Positions 62,395 to 64,000 of a stretch of 64,000 nt of DNA are shown piece by piece; position 1 is the first letter of the stretch; each line of letters opens with the position of its first letter. The DNA is from Virgibacillus indicus. GTDB taxonomy: Bacteria; Bacillota; Bacilli; Bacillales; Amphibacillaceae. The notes under the pieces are model-generated. The model ran no database searches. It was given only the letters and a program-made list of their open reading frames with translations, and had not been told where the DNA came from. Position numbers and translations under genes: made by a program. The stretch lies in assembly GCF_002266285.1 (NCBI RefSeq), contig NZ_NPMS01000001.1:186001-250000 (forward strand), written 5' to 3'.

Positions 62395-63471
62395 ATGCTT
62401 AAGCGAGGAATACTTTTGTCAGGTTCATTAACATTAACCATTATACTCACAGGGTGTTTTCAAGGAGAACAATCCATGGAAGAAGAGATGGATCCACCTC
62501 AAAATGCAGAAGAAGTGAATAATTTAGAAGAAGTACAGGAAAATGAGGAAACAGAATCAGTCGATGAGGGAGCAAATGAAGAAACAGCAGAGACTGTTCC
62601 AAGAGAATTATACCTGATTGATTCTAATGGAATGGTTGCATCGCAGACATTAGAATTACCGAAGCTGGAATCAATGGAAGTGGCAACCCAGGTGCTGGAA
62701 CATCTAGTGAAGGGTGGCCCCGTAACATCAATGCTGCCAAATGGATTCCGAGCTGTATTGCCTGAAGGCACCCAGATTTTAGGGCTTGACCTGAAGGATA
62801 ATGGAACTATGATTGTCGATGTGTCAAGTGAGTTCGAGGATTATGAGGCCAATGATGAACTGAAAATACTTGAATCAATGACACATACCCTGACCCAATT
62901 TGAAAATGTGAAGAAAATGGAGCTGAGAATTAACGGCCATCCACAAAGTGAAATGCCTGTTAATGGAACTCCGATAGGTGATGGATATTCCCGAGCAAAT
63001 GGAATAAATGTAACCGAAACAGATACACTGGATTTAATAAAGAGCACCCCTGTGACGATGTACTATCCGGCAGAGCATAATGAAAGCCGCTATTATGTTC
63101 CAGTAACACAGTATGTAGAAGGTACCGATGAGGAGCTGTATAGTTCGATTGTACAGGCATTAATCGACGGACCTGGATATAATGCAAATGTTACACATGT
63201 ATTTAATTCGCAGACAATGCTGACAAATAGTCCGACACTTGATAATGGTGTACTGGAATTGGAGTTTAGTGAAACTATTTTAAAGGATGATGAAAAATCA
63301 GTAATTGCTGACGAAGTAATGGAAACGATTGTTAGAACATTGACCGAACAGCAATCAGTAGAAGCAGTTAATGTAAAAGTTGAGAATGTTGATCAGATTG
63401 TCAATGAAAATGGAGAAGCTTATACAGAACCGGTAAGTATTCAGACTTTTACTCCAACAGAAAAGCTGTAA
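62395..63471 (+). CDS. gerM: Germination/sporulation lipoprotein GerM
   Basis: A lipoprotein needed in B. subtilis for efficient sporulation and germination, located outside the membrane. The start at 62395 follows GGGAGGG; an open frame upstream from 62329 is not used because it would bury the signal peptide. The 358-residue precursor has a signal peptide with lipobox LTGC (Cys about residue 20), a very acidic linker (about 24-65), and two GerMN domains (about 70-195 and 210-350). rph follows, as in B. subtilis. Confidence 0.92.
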   Translation: MLKRGILLSGSLTLTIILTGCFQGEQSMEEEMDPPQNAEEVNNLEEVQENEETESVDEGANEETAETVPRELYLIDSNGMVASQTLELPKLESMEVATQVLEHLVKGGPVTSMLPNGFRAVLPEGTQILGLDLKDNGTMIVDVSSEFEDYEANDELKILESMTHTLTQFENVKKMELRINGHPQSEMPVNGTPIGDGYSRANGINVTETDTLDLIKSTPVTMYYPAEHNESRYYVPVTQYVEGTDEELYSSIVQALIDGPGYNANVTHVFNSQTMLTNSPTLDNGVLELEFSETILKDDEKSVIADEVMETIVRTLTEQQSVEAVNVKVENVDQIVNENGEAYTEPVSIQTFTPTEKL

Positions 63472-63474
63472 TCT

Positions 63475-63500
63475 AAAGGGCGAGGTAACTGCCCTTTTTT
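63475..63500 (+). terminator. Terminator after gerM
   Basis: A 7-bp stem (63475-63481 with 63491-63497, 9-nt loop) leads into a T run. Confidence 0.8.
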
Positions 63501-63583
63501 GTTTGGGCTTTTTTGCTATGCATGAATCTGTGTTCTTTAAAGTAAAATATGTTAAGCTATTGTTGGAAATAAGGAGGATTTTT

Positions 63584-64000
63584 ATGATGAGAAATGATCA
63601 GCGCACTGTAAATAGTTTACGTCCCATAAAGATAACAACCCATTATGTCAACCATCCAGAAGGTTCAGTTTTAATTGAAGTAGGCGATACAAAGGTAATA
63701 TGTAATGCCAGTATTGAAGATAGAGTTCCTCCATTTATGCGCGGACAAGGGAAAGGATGGATTACCGCAGAATATGCGATGCTTCCCCGTGCTACCGCTC
63801 AACGAAATATTAGAGAATCTTCCAAAGGGAAAGTAAGCGGCAGAACAATGGAAATCCAGCGGTTAATCGGCAGGGCACTGCGTTCAGTTGTAGATTTGGA
63901 TAAAATTGGTGAACGTACAGTTTGGGTAGATTGTGATGTGATTCAGGCAGATGGCGGTACAAGAACAGCATCTATTACAGGAGCATTCATCGCGGTGGTT
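63584..64000 (+). CDS. rph: Ribonuclease PH, 5' part cut by the window end
   Basis: A 3'-5' phosphorolytic exoribonuclease that trims tRNA 3' ends. Only the first 139 codons are present; the frame is open to the last base. After AAGGAGG (63571-63577) and the ATG at 63584, the N-terminus has [20 protein letters not shown], the RNA-binding arginines in [35 protein letters not shown] (about 71-105, written in shorter pieces in family alignments), and the phosphate-site region [17 protein letters not shown]. About 245 residues are expected in full. Confidence 0.95.
   Translation, partial: MMRNDQRTVNSLRPIKITTHYVNHPEGSVLIEVGDTKVICNASIEDRVPPFMRGQGKGWITAEYAMLPRATAQRNIRESSKGKVSGRTMEIQRLIGRALRSVVDLDKIGERTVWVDCDVIQADGGTRTASITGAFIAVV

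Overview
The window is 64 kb of a low-GC Gram-positive chromosome from an endospore-forming member of the Bacillaceae. The evidence is the gene order pfkA-pyk, citZ-icd-mdh, phoPR, polA-mutM-coaE, gapB, nrdR-dnaB-dnaI, thrS, infC-rpmI-rplT, pheST, polX-mutS2, fadR-etfBA, uvrC, sdhCAB, gerE-racE-gerM-rph. This order is closely related to one arm of the Bacillus subtilis chromosome. Sporulation genes (ytvI, ytxC, sspI, gerE, gerM) are present. A MaoC-like gene ahead of phoP, and the acidic, Lys/Glu-rich proteins, suggest the Oceanobacillus/Virgibacillus group; that placement is an inference, not a proof.

Layout: 0-8.3 kb holds lower glycolysis (pfkA, pyk) and the citrate synthase - isocitrate dehydrogenase - malate dehydrogenase cluster. 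8.4-15.3 kb holds a MaoC-like hotdog enzyme, the phosphate two-component system (with an unusually short PhoR), DNA polymerase I, MutM and CoaE. 15.3-16 kb is a structured repeat followed by a gluconeogenic gapB with a likely CcpN operator. 17.2-25.2 kb is replication initiation and translation: nrdR, dnaB, dnaI, ytxC, thrS behind a threonine T-box, and infC-rpmI-rplT behind an L20-type leader, with infC starting at ATT. 25.2-36 kb is the most lineage-specific part: small membrane proteins, a ~150 bp repeat, an all-alpha dUTPase, an M42 peptidase, a glyoxalase-type enzyme with a symmetrical operator-like repeat, a lytic transglycosylase, a four-gene ABC-2 exporter operon with a large membrane-anchored protein, and sspI. 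36-47.8 kb holds an rRNA methyltransferase, T-box-controlled pheST, rnhC, zapA, cvpA, polX, mutS2, yshE and a 27-residue membrane peptide. 47.9-53 kb is fatty-acid beta-oxidation and electron transfer flavoprotein genes with a FadR operator. 53-64 kb holds trxA, uvrC, a 52-bp tandem array, yslB, the sdhCAB operon, a thioesterase, gerE, a MarR regulator, racE, gerM and the start of rph.

The genes form a coherent central-metabolism chromosome segment, with catabolite (CcpA/CcpN), fatty-acid (FadR), tRNA-charging (T-box) and ribosomal-protein feedback all visible in cis. The least explained structures are three intergenic elements (about 15.4-15.8, 36.0-36.4 and 55.3-55.9 kb). They share the same pair of inverted terminal signatures but carry different interiors, one being eight copies of a 52-bp repeat at exact spacing. 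No tRNA, rRNA, CRISPR array, prophage or transposase gene is visible.
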